Shown here: positions 8,146 through 13,670 of the stretch, piece after piece | Numbering within the stretch: position 1 is the first letter of the stretch | Layout of the letters: each line of letters begins with the position of its first letter | Assembly: GCA_050742155.1 (NCBI GenBank) | Contig: JBOGFC010000156.1 | Location: forward strand, 1-17,792 | Reading direction: 5' to 3' | Length of the DNA stretch: 17,792 nucleotides | Origin: JBOGFC01 sp050742155 | Lineage (GTDB): Bacteria; Actinomycetota; Acidimicrobiia; Spongiisociales; JALYHC01 | The notes under the pieces: generated by a model | What the model was told of the DNA's origin: nothing | Database searches by the model: none | The model's input: the letters and a program-made list of their open reading frames with translations, nothing else | Position numbers and translations under genes: made by a program

Positions 8146-8320
8146 CACCTTCCCTCGGCCGCGGGCGACATTCCTGACGCTCGGTTGTAACCACGGCTTC
8201 GTTACCAGTCGCGTTCTGAAATGGCGCCGCCGGAAAGAACGTGACATGCGCTCGACCCGCTGACAAAGTTGGCCTACCTGTTGACGACGGGATCGATCAG
8301 GGCCCGACTGACGTCGGGGA
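8146..8320. other. Intergenic stretch between convergent genes, nothing recognised
   Basis: These 175 bases lie between the methyltransferase stop and the stop of the minus-strand DUF4276 gene. I see no convincing terminator hairpin with a T-run, no RNA gene and no protein motif on either strand. Confidence 0.4.
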
Positions 8321-8914
8321 TCAGGTGATGTCCTCGACGAGACGGTGGAACTCCCTCAGGAGCTTGTCAAAAGACGGGCAGCGGTTTCGTACCGGCTCCA
8401 GATCCACTTGAGCTACCAGGGCTGACTGATCGTCCACAGCCAAGTATCTTCGGCCCTCCATGTTCTCCGACAGTCGTCCCTTGCCGTCACGCACTCGCTC
8501 TGGATCACGAGGCGGCACCGCGTCAGCCCTGATGCCGGCCACTCCCCGCAGAGACTCTTTCCCGGCCAGGAGCCAGCACTCGAACTCACGTTGCGCCAAG
8601 ACGACCGCAACTTCCACATCCAAGTGAGCGATCGCCTGACGTGCTCGCTCCTGAAGCTCAGGCCCGAGGCGGGCGGGGCAATCGTCGTCGGCGTCCAGCA
8701 ACACCAGGGCGGCGGCTACGTCATCCCGGGCCCTGACTGCCTGTTGGACGGCCCGCTCAAGCTCGCCCTCCCGAACTACCTGGGTTCGCTTCACGCGGAA
8801 GGGCTTGGCAATCAGGACTCCCCACTGACCAAGGTCATCGAGCAGACGACGGAAGAGAATTGGAACCGACTCCACCTCCGATTGCCCTTCGACGATCGGA
8901 ACGAGCGAGGGCAA
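8321..8914 (-). CDS. DUF4276-family protein with TOPRIM-like motifs
   Basis: Resembles the DUF4276 family of mobile-island proteins that are usually partnered with an ATPase. The protein starts at TTG 8914, five bases after the ATPase stop, and begins MPSLVPIVEGQSEVESVPIL. The conserved acidic positions look like a TOPRIM metal-binding core: Glu9 in VEGQSE and Asp74/Asp76 in LVLLDADDDCP, spaced as in OLD-family nucleases. REFECWLLAG at residues 109-118 is another family block, and the C-terminal part is basic and variable. The 197-residue length is normal. The gene is certainly in one operon with the ATPase. Role inferred: a nuclease or TOPRIM-like effector controlled by the ATPase, as in PARIS (AriA/AriB) or Gabija-type defence. 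Family assignment is from memory of the motif pattern and was not searched. Confidence 0.75.
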   Translation of the reverse strand: MPSLVPIVEGQSEVESVPILFRRLLDDLGQWGVLIAKPFRVKRTQVVREGELERAVQQAVRARDDVAAALVLLDADDDCPARLGPELQERARQAIAHLDVEVAVVLAQREFECWLLAGKESLRGVAGIRADAVPPRDPERVRDGKGRLSENMEGRRYLAVDDQSALVAQVDLEPVRNRCPSFDKLLREFHRLVEDIT

Positions 8915-8919
8915 CCCGA

Positions 8920-10113
8920 CTAAGCCAAGGGAGCCGTGACGGAGCCAAAGAGCTTGAGCTGCGCCCCCGCCTCCTCGGCCGCGCGAACGTCCCCGCCAAG
9001 TTCCCCGATGCGAAGGAGTTCGCCGGCCGTGTAAAGGTGCTCGCGCAGCGCCTGGCGGCTCGACTCGGACACTGGAGCAATAAGCGTCCGACCGCCCTCC
9101 ATCATCACCACCCGGATGTTGTGATCCTGCAGGCTCTTGTGGTCAAGGATGTCGGGGCTATGGGTGGTGAGGAGGATCTGACGTTCCTGCGACGCATCCA
9201 AAAGAACCTCTACCAGCAGATCGGCAACCGCCGGGTGGACGGTGGCCTCCGGCTCCTCGATGGCGATCAGGCTTGAGGAGCCAGGCTGATTGATGGCCAA
9301 CAGCAAACCAAGGACCCGCAGCGTCCCATCCGACATGCTGAGCGCCTGGAACTTCCACGGGTGCTTCAGCCCCACGTCCTGGCGAAACTGCAAAGTGTCC
9401 TTCTGACCAACCGAGACGCTCTCCACCCCCTCGATGCCCTCTACAACTCTCGAAAGGAGCCTCCGTAGTCGCTCGAAGCTAGAAGGATCTTCCCTGCTCA
9501 GGCGTTTCAGCACAGCGGCGGCGTTCTCGCCGTGAGACCGCAGGACCTCCCCGGCATCGGGCTCCTGCAGCTCCTTCAGCTTGTCAGGAGCGATCGAGTA
9601 GAAGCGCATCGAGGTGAGGACGTCATAGACGGGGCGGAACTCTTCGGTGGCCGATGCCGCGAAGAGCGCCAGCCTGTCCGGCGCAACCTTGGGACGGAGG
9701 CCCGGAATGGGCTTGATGAACTCGCCCTCTCGCACATCGAACTCCTGGTGGTCGCCCAGAATCGTCCCCACCACGCACCGCTCCCGGGCAACGCTGAAGT
9801 GCTCCGCCGGCTTGGCAGAGATCTCGAACGCGTAGTCGGCCCACTGGTCATCGCTCAGCTCCAGGATCAGGCGGATACCGATGTGGGTCGGATGACCTCC
9901 CGAGCGGCGCCGCACAGCGCCGATGCCCCCCCGGTTTCGGAAGGCCAGCTCGACGGACTCTGCCAGACAGTCACGAACGAAAGCGAGCACATCGACGAAA
10001 TTGCTCTTGCCCGCACCGTTGGGTCCAACTAGCGCACAGAACTGGGGAAGCTCCACGGCCGCCTGGGAGATGCTCTTGTAGTTGCGGATGCGGACCTGGT
10101 TGATGCGAGGCAT
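8920..10113 (-). CDS. AAA_21/RecF-like ATPase, partner of the DUF4276 protein
   Basis: ABC/SMC-type P-loop ATPase of the RecF/OLD group. From ATG 10113 the protein opens MPRINQVRIRNYKSI, the classic start of this group. Walker A is GPNGAGKSN at residues 30-38. The signature-like helix is LSMSDGTLRVLGLLLA at 258-273, Walker B is SLIAIEEPEATVHP at 281-294 and the switch histidine is in ILLTTHSPDIL at 313-323. It has 397 residues and no C-terminal TOPRIM domain; that function appears to be supplied by the DUF4276 gene five bases downstream. The arrangement matches split-OLD and PARIS-like anti-phage modules, where the ATPase senses an invader and the TOPRIM-like partner acts. The in-frame upstream extension to 10617 has low-quality composition and covers the divergent small gene, so I rejected it. 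Confidence 0.88.
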   Translation of the reverse strand: MPRINQVRIRNYKSISQAAVELPQFCALVGPNGAGKSNFVDVLAFVRDCLAESVELAFRNRGGIGAVRRRSGGHPTHIGIRLILELSDDQWADYAFEISAKPAEHFSVARERCVVGTILGDHQEFDVREGEFIKPIPGLRPKVAPDRLALFAASATEEFRPVYDVLTSMRFYSIAPDKLKELQEPDAGEVLRSHGENAAAVLKRLSREDPSSFERLRRLLSRVVEGIEGVESVSVGQKDTLQFRQDVGLKHPWKFQALSMSDGTLRVLGLLLAINQPGSSSLIAIEEPEATVHPAVADLLVEVLLDASQERQILLTTHSPDILDHKSLQDHNIRVVMMEGGRTLIAPVSESSRQALREHLYTAGELLRIGELGGDVRAAEEAGAQLKLFGSVTAPLA

Positions 10114-10296
10114 GCCTGCGCAAGCGTACCTCGCATGTAAGCGCGGAAGCAGGGTGGCCCCAGCCTCACTCACACAGCACCGGAAGCGGGTAGGATCCGC
10201 CGACCGATCCAGCGTCGCAAAAACGCCTGTTGGCCGATCGCCTGTAGGGCGGCGGGGCCGGATCGCCGAGTAAGCATCGGAAGGAGGTGATGCTGT
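10114..10296. promoter_or_regulatory. Divergent intergenic region between the ATPase pair and the 61-residue gene
   Basis: Both flanking genes read outward from these 183 bases, so promoters for each must lie here or the small gene is transcribed from elsewhere. Just before the ATG is a run complementary to the 16S rRNA 3' end (AAGGAGGTGAT). I could not pick -35/-10 boxes with confidence on either strand. A near-repeat GCCGATCGCC / CCGGATCGCC flanks a GC-rich core around 10232-10269 and might be an operator, but this is weak. Confidence 0.35.
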
Positions 10297-10482
10297 ATGG
10301 CGTCGGAGCTGGTGCGCTCCGTTCGGGTCGACGGCCCGGAGGGTCGGCGAGTGCAGGTTCTCTTCTACGCAGACGACTCCATTCGCTTCCGGATCTACGA
10401 TTCTCCCCTGGTCATCGAGGAGGCGTTTCTGACGGGGAATCGGGGCCAGAACGCGATCATCAAGGTCGCCAGGAAGTCCTGA
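10297..10482 (+). CDS. Small hypothetical protein, 61 residues
   Basis: Short protein of unknown function reading divergently from the ATPase/DUF4276 pair. The case for a real gene is strong for its size: the ATG is preceded by AAGGAGGTGATG, almost complete complementarity to the 16S anti-Shine-Dalgarno, with nine bases between GGAGG and ATG. The protein (starting MASELVRSVRVDGPEGRRVQ) is soluble and alternates hydrophobic and polar residues in a way that suggests a small beta-sheet fold: VRSVRVDG, VQVLFYAD, SIRFRIYD. It ends in LTGNRGQNAIIKVARKS with a basic tail. I do not recognise the family. No cysteines, signal or membrane segment. Confidence 0.6.
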   Translation: MASELVRSVRVDGPEGRRVQVLFYADDSIRFRIYDSPLVIEEAFLTGNRGQNAIIKVARKS

Positions 10483-10674
10483 CAGTCCCATGCGACAAGG
10501 TCGTAGGGGCCAACCTTGCCAAGGGGTAGACGCCCCCTTCCGGTTTGAGGTGGAGCTGCAGGCGGCGTGACCCGGGGCGGGCGCTTCCTCCCTGGCGGTC
10601 CAGGTCCGGTCCGCCAACCTCCGTTTAGGCCCACGTGGACGGTGTCGCCCGGAACGACTGGCCCGTGGGTGGCA
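10483..10674. other. Stretch between the small gene and the IstA relic, nothing recognised
   Basis: About 190 bases with only low-quality frames on both strands. If the IS21 element was once complete, its istB gene would be expected here on the minus strand, but I see no IstB motif, so that gene appears to be lost. Confidence 0.3.
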
Positions 10675-11309
10675 TGCACTCTAGACACTCCCAGGCCCCA
10701 GTGCCGGGCCGCAGGGTGTGGTGGTCGGAGGCCCGGGAGGGGCTGCCCCGGCGCTCCGTCCCGCAGATGGGCCACGATGGCCGCGAAGTCGCCGTCGCCG
10801 AACCGTCCGTAGGTGGCGGAGGCCCCGAGGGCCCGGTCCACCGCGGTCCGCCGTGCAGCTGGTGGGCGAGGGCGCCTCGGCCATCTTCTGACGGAGCCTG
10901 GGGGGCTCCCACCCCCGCGGCCTCGATCAACCAGGCCGAGGCCCCCTCAATCAGAGCCAGGAACGCGGCCTCCTCGGCACTTCCGGCCCGGGGGACGCGC
11001 CGGAGCGGCCCGGAGGGGCGGGGGGGCGGGGGCGGGTATTCGTCGGAGAGCTGGGGTGGACAGCGGATGGCGGGCCACCTCCATCGGGCCGGCTTGGGGG
11101 TCGACGTACGCGATCACCACCTCGGCCCTGGGGCGGCGAATCCACACGTGTTCCCCCACCAGCCGGTGGGCCACGGAATACCGGACCCCTCCGAAGGCCA
11201 CCGTGGAGGTGAAGCCCACCGAGCGGGTCTCCCCGATCGCCGCGGTGAACGGGACCTCCGGCACCGGGTGGAGGTAGACGGGCGTAACGAGAGCCGAAAC
11301 GAACCCCAA
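10675..11309 (-). pseudogene. IS21-family transposase IstA, C-terminal relic with several frameshifts
   Basis: Reading the minus strand from 11309, the text LHPVPEVPFTAAIGETR, VAFGGVRYSVAHRLVGEHVWIRR and MEVARHPLSTP is the C-terminal, non-catalytic domain of an IS21 IstA transposase (RYSVPHxLV is its hallmark). The frame then changes, but the family order continues: LSDEYPPP, SAEEAAFLALIEGASAWLIEAA, MAEA, AVDRALGASATYGRFGDGDFAAI, and lastly DHHTLRPGTGAWECL, the usual end of IstA. At least three frame changes separate these pieces, so the gene is dead. The catalytic DDE core and the N-terminal HTH are missing: the homology stops near 11310, only about 20 bases from the inverted repeat of the neighbouring ATPase cassette. 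The istB partner is not visible downstream. Confidence 0.8.
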
Positions 11310-11332
11310 CCAGCCCTCTGGCGCCGCTCAGC

Positions 11333-11370
11333 GCGGGTCTCTAAGACTTTCTAAGGCGCTCCTTAGAAAG
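11333..11370 (+). repeat. Left inverted repeat with nested palindrome
   Basis: Contains the outer repeat GCGGGTCTCTAAG (11333-11345), then a near-perfect hairpin CTTTCTAAGG-CGCT-CCTTAGAAAG at 11347-11370 with ten-base arms and a four-base loop. It lies about 65 bases beyond the stop of the ATPase gene, so it could also serve as a bidirectional transcription stop, though no T-run follows. Confidence 0.6.
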
Positions 11371-11437
11371 CATGTGGCCGCGCAGGGAACCGAGCTCCGC
11401 AGACCAAGGCACCACCGGGACGCTCTTCGCGTACGCC

Positions 11438-12628
11438 TCACGCCTCGTCAAACGACGCCAGTGGGTGGTTCTCGCGCAGGAACTCCGCGAAGAGCGGCAC
11501 GGTGAAGTCGACCTGGCCGCGCCGCGGGCTCCAGATCAGACCCTTCTGGATCAGCGAGTCGCGGAAGACGGAGACGCCCCGCTGGTCCTTGGCGCCGTAG
11601 CGGATCGCCGCCTCGCTCGAGCGGTAGGGCGGCTCCCCGAGTGCGGCCATCGCCGCCAGGTAACGCTGCTCCGCGTCGCTCGCGAGCTGGAAGCGCGGGC
11701 CGAAGAAGCTGCGCTCGAGCGAGTCCTTGACGATCTCACGCACCGTTTCGAGGTCGGCGAGGCTGATCGGCGATGTCTCGGCATGGTTCCAGAGTTCGAG
11801 CCCGTACTCCTGGATGAAGTACGGGTAGCCGGCCGACTCGCGCACGACCTGGCGTGCTGCCTTCTCCTCGTATTCGACGCCGAGCGTCGCCGCCGGCCCG
11901 ACCAGCGCCGCGCGCGCGGCCGGGTCGCTGAGGCGGCCGAGCTCCCGGTACTGGAAGAGCCGGTCGGCGTAGGGCTTGGCCGAGATCAACCGCACCTGCA
12001 GGTCGGGCAGGCCGGCGCCGACGAGCGCGACCGGGAGGCCGCGCCGGCTGATCGCCTGGAAGGCGATGCAGATCGCGGCTAGCGCTGGCGTGTCGAGGTT
12101 GTGCATCTCGTCGATCAGAAGCAGCGCGCCCGACTGGCTCGCCTGGGCGACCTCGCCGATCTCGAGCAGCAGCTCGGTCAGGTCCTGCTCAGGATCGCCC
12201 GAGTCGGCCACCCCGGAGGCCGCCTCGACGTCGAGCTTGAGCTGGATCGCCCCCGGCACTGCGATGCTGAACGCCTTCACGACTCCAAGCGCCCGCTCGA
12301 CGCGGTCCTTGATCCGGTGCTTGCGGCTCATCTCGCGCAGCAGCCGGGTCGCCATGCGCGCGAACGTCATCCGGAAGTCGGGCTGGGAGCCGACCTCCTG
12401 CACGTCGGTCGTCGCCCAGCCGGCCTCGCTAGCCAGGACGTCGAACTCCATCAGCAGCACCGTCTTCCCGACGCCGCGGAGACCCGAGTAAACAAGGCTG
12501 CGCTCGTAGCCGCCTGCGTTCAGCCGCTCGATCAGCGCCTGCACGTTCTCCAGGTCCGCGTCGCGGCCAGCCAGGATCCGCGGCTTCCTGCCCGCGCCCG
12601 GCGTGTATGGGTTCTCACGCTTATTCAA
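11438..12628 (-). CDS. AAA ATPase with C-terminal winged-helix-like region (archaeal-ATPase/ORC-like type)
   Basis: P-loop ATPase of the AAA_16/archaeal-ATPase-like group. It begins at TTG 12628 with NKRENPYTPGAGRKP and ILAGRD, the family's usual opening. Walker A is SGLRGVGKT at residues 48-56 and Walker B is ALLLIDEMHNLD at 168-179. PVALVGAGLPDLQ around 205 looks like sensor 1. The last about 80 residues (QRYLAAMAALG, then GVSVFRDSLIQKGLIWSPRR and GQVDFTVPLFAEFL) look like a winged helix, an arrangement reminiscent of Cdc6/Orc1. Length is 396. There is no good Shine-Dalgarno before the TTG, and no ATG is available nearby. Its codon choice and CG-rich wording look different from the neighbouring genes, which suggests a foreign origin. 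Function unknown; relatives occur as stand-alone accessory genes. It sits between inverted repeats and has no obvious partner gene. Confidence 0.85.
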   Translation of the reverse strand: MNKRENPYTPGAGRKPRILAGRDADLENVQALIERLNAGGYERSLVYSGLRGVGKTVLLMEFDVLASEAGWATTDVQEVGSQPDFRMTFARMATRLLREMSRKHRIKDRVERALGVVKAFSIAVPGAIQLKLDVEAASGVADSGDPEQDLTELLLEIGEVAQASQSGALLLIDEMHNLDTPALAAICIAFQAISRRGLPVALVGAGLPDLQVRLISAKPYADRLFQYRELGRLSDPAARAALVGPAATLGVEYEEKAARQVVRESAGYPYFIQEYGLELWNHAETSPISLADLETVREIVKDSLERSFFGPRFQLASDAEQRYLAAMAALGEPPYRSSEAAIRYGAKDQRGVSVFRDSLIQKGLIWSPRRGQVDFTVPLFAEFLRENHPLASFDEA

Positions 12629-12643
12629 CGGCGACTCTGCCCA

Positions 12644-12690
12644 TTTCTAACCTGGCAAGTAGGGTCATTAGAAAAAGCTTAGAGACCCGC
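12644..12690 (-). repeat. Right inverted repeat and possible promoter/operator of the ATPase gene
   Basis: On the minus strand this reads GCGGGTCTCTAAG, then CTTTTTCTAATGACC, then TTAGAAATGG, ending about 15 bases before the ATPase start. TTTCTAA (12644-12650 on +) and TTAGAAA (12668-12674 on +) face each other across 17 bases. It is the reverse-complement partner of the left repeat at 11333. Being directly upstream of the ATPase start, it may also hold the promoter; I could not fix -35/-10 boxes. Confidence 0.55.
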
Positions 12691-12748
12691 TCGACCGTGA
12701 AACGAACGCCGAACCGAAGAGGGTCCCACAGGCGTCGTCGCTGGGCCC

Positions 12749-12979
12749 GCCAGGACTCTGCTGATCGCCAACGGCGCCCACCCCAAAGCCGTCCAGGCCC
12801 ACCTGGGACACTCGTCGATTCAGGTCACCATGGATCGCTACGGGCACCTGTTTCCCTCGGACCTGGAGGCCCTCGCCGGCCGGATGGAGGAGACCTACCA
12901 GGCTTCCCGTGTGGACGCGATGTGGACGCGGCGTGGTCGCGAGGTCGTGCCCTTCCCGGGCCAGCCGCCGACATCCTAA
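12749..12979 (+). pseudogene. Tyrosine integrase, C-terminal stub
   Basis: The frame ending in TAA at 12977-12979 reads LLIANGAHPKAVQAHLGHSS, then IQVTMDRYGHLFPSDLEALA and a short tail ending FPGQPPTS. This is the last about 75 residues of a phage-type tyrosine recombinase: LGHSS with the conserved His and the catalytic Tyr in MDRYGHL. The arm-binding and core-binding domains and the HxLR box are missing; homology begins at about 12749, shortly after the inverted repeat of the ATPase cassette. The stub stops 22 bases from the 3' end of tRNA-Arg, the classic place for an integrase of an element that uses that tRNA as attachment site. It cannot be active. Confidence 0.85.
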
Positions 12980-12996
12980 GCGCCGTAAGGCTTTTT
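12978..12996 (+). terminator. Possible Rho-independent terminator after the integrase stub
   Basis: AAGCGCCGTAAGGCTTTTT can fold as a short GCC/GGC stem with a GTAA loop, followed by five T on the + strand. The stem is short and has a bulge if extended, so it is only weakly supported. It reads in the direction of the integrase remnant. Confidence 0.35.
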
Positions 12997-13001
12997 CTCA
13001 G

Positions 13002-13074
13002 TGCCCCCGGTAGGACTCGAACCTACGACACAGGGTTTAGGAAACCCTTGCTCTATCCCCTGAGCTACGGGGGC
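13002..13074 (-). tRNA. tRNA-Arg (anticodon CCU)
   Basis: The minus strand folds as a complete 73-base tRNA: acceptor GCCCCCG/CGGGGGC (seven pairs), D arm GCTC...GAGC, anticodon stem AGGGT/ACCCT around the loop TTCCTAA (anticodon CCT in DNA), five-base variable loop GTGTC, and T arm GTAGG-TTCGAGT-CCTAC. The discriminator is A and no CCA is encoded. It reads the rare Arg codon AGG. The 3' end faces the integrase stub, so this gene is the likely attachment site of a lost or decayed element lying to its left. Confidence 0.95.
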
Positions 13075-13085
13075 GGGACGTGGAG

Positions 13086-13565
13086 AAATGGTAGGAGAAA
13101 ACCCGGTGAGACCGAGTGCGACTCGGTGAGCTGGAGTTGCTTCTCCCTCCCCAGCTTGCGGGGGAGGGTCGAGGAGGGGGTCTATAAGCCAGCCAACGTC
13201 CTGGGGACAAGCTCCCTCCCCCTCAGGGGGAGGGTTGGGGAGAGGGTGACCGACTACGCGGCCCGGTCGAGGTCCTCTCGCGCCCGATGAACGGCGTTCT
13301 CGAGGAGCGCCCAGCCGATCACGACCGACTGGCGGTCTCCGCCCAGGCTGTGCGCGCGACGGTCGGGGGAGGGGACGCTTGGCGTCACGGTTGGCCGACT
13401 CGGAGTCTTTGCGCCGCCCGTAGAGAACTTCGAAATGGGGGGTCGGTCTCCGGGATGAGGCGGACGTTCTCCGGCCGGCTGTAGTGGTCCTCAGGGCGTT
13501 CCCAGCTCCGCAGCCAGACGGTGCGTGGTCCATCAGGAGTGTCGATCTCCACCCCGACGGTTTTC
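13086..13565. repeat. Direct repeat, copy 1 (hairpins plus transposase tail)
   Basis: From AAATGGTAGGAGAAAACCC to the segment ending GATCTCCACCCCGACGG this stretch is repeated, in the same orientation, at 15098-15525. The shared order is: AAAACCCGGTGAGACC, a CTCCCTCCCC...GGGGGAGGG hairpin, TATAAGCCAGCCAACGTCCT, a second hairpin, then the minus-strand transposase tail. The copies differ by scattered substitutions and by small indels; copy 2 lacks about 40 bases near its end. Copy 1 begins 12 bases from the 5' end of tRNA-Arg and ends about 105 bases before the FAD oxidoreductase start. Confidence 0.85.
13143..13250. repeat. Two G/C-rich hairpin elements (copy 1 pair)
   Basis: Hairpin A is CTCCCTCCCC-AGCTTGC-GGGGGAGGG at 13143-13168, followed by TCGAGGAGGGGG. 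Hairpin B is CCCTCCCCCT-CA-GGGGGAGGG at 13214-13233, followed by TTGGGGAGAGGGTGAC. Elements of this form (CCCTCCCC stem plus G-rich tail) are a common dispersed intergenic repeat type in GC-rich bacteria. Function unknown; they may act on mRNA ends or be passengers of mobile DNA. Confidence 0.7.
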
Positions 13566-13618
13566 GCGTAACTGGTGCTCGGCCTCACGCCGTCAGCCTG
13601 TTCAGCGGCTTCCCACAC
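13254..13618 (-). pseudogene. DDE transposase C-terminal relic, copy 1
   Basis: The minus strand encodes, in two frames, GVEIDTPDGPRTVWLRSWER, then DHYSRPENVRLIPETDP, then (next frame) FEVLYGRRKDSESANRDAKR, and lastly a decayed tail. The block RRNDSESAN with a following RAHSLGGDRQSVNMIGWALL (best seen in copy 2) resembles the C-terminal end of DDE transposases that carry a YxxRNDxES...RAHSxGxxRQ pattern. In this copy one extra base in the CCCCCC run just after ETDP changes the frame, and more indels follow. Everything upstream of residue YAKTVG is missing or overlaps the promoter region of the oxidoreductase. It cannot encode a working enzyme. Confidence 0.6.
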
Positions 13619-13670
13619 AGGACCGCCAGTTCATGTGCTAGACACGGCGGGGAAGAGGAGGGTGAGCGTT

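Larger units (their letters stand above)
11331..12692. mobile_element. Putative ATPase cassette bounded by inverted repeats
   Basis: A lone ATPase gene is bracketed by GCGGGTCTCTAAG at 11333-11345 and its exact reverse complement CTTAGAGACCCGC at 12678-12690, 13 of 13 bases. Similarity goes further inward: each outer repeat is followed by TTTCTAA and then by an inward-facing TTAGAAA. No transposase is inside and I see no target-site duplication. It abuts one dead element (IstA relic) on the left and an integrase stub on the right, as inserted or capturing DNA would. Alternatively the repeats could be regulatory operators on both sides of the gene. The repeats are seen directly; mobility is inference. 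Confidence 0.45.

Noticed and set aside
10114..10617. N-terminal extension of the RecF-like ATPase by 168 codons
   Set aside because: The extension has no family resemblance, covers the divergent 61-residue gene with its strong ribosome site, and the family normally starts at the MPRINQVRIRNYKSI segment.
11347..11370. Perfect hairpin as an intrinsic terminator of the ATPase gene
   Set aside because: The stem is good but no T-run follows in either direction, and the same motif is present at the 5' side of the gene, so a repeat-end role is more economical.
11325..12700. Target-site duplication around the ATPase cassette
   Set aside because: The bases just outside the outer repeats (CTCAGC on the left, TCGACC on the right) do not match, so no duplication can be claimed.
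12607..13290. A 227-residue + frame running through the integrase stub and tRNA
   Set aside because: It reads the tRNA antisense (APGRTRTYDTGFRKPLLYPLSYGGG is a known artefact of tRNA regions) and is out of frame with the integrase motif.
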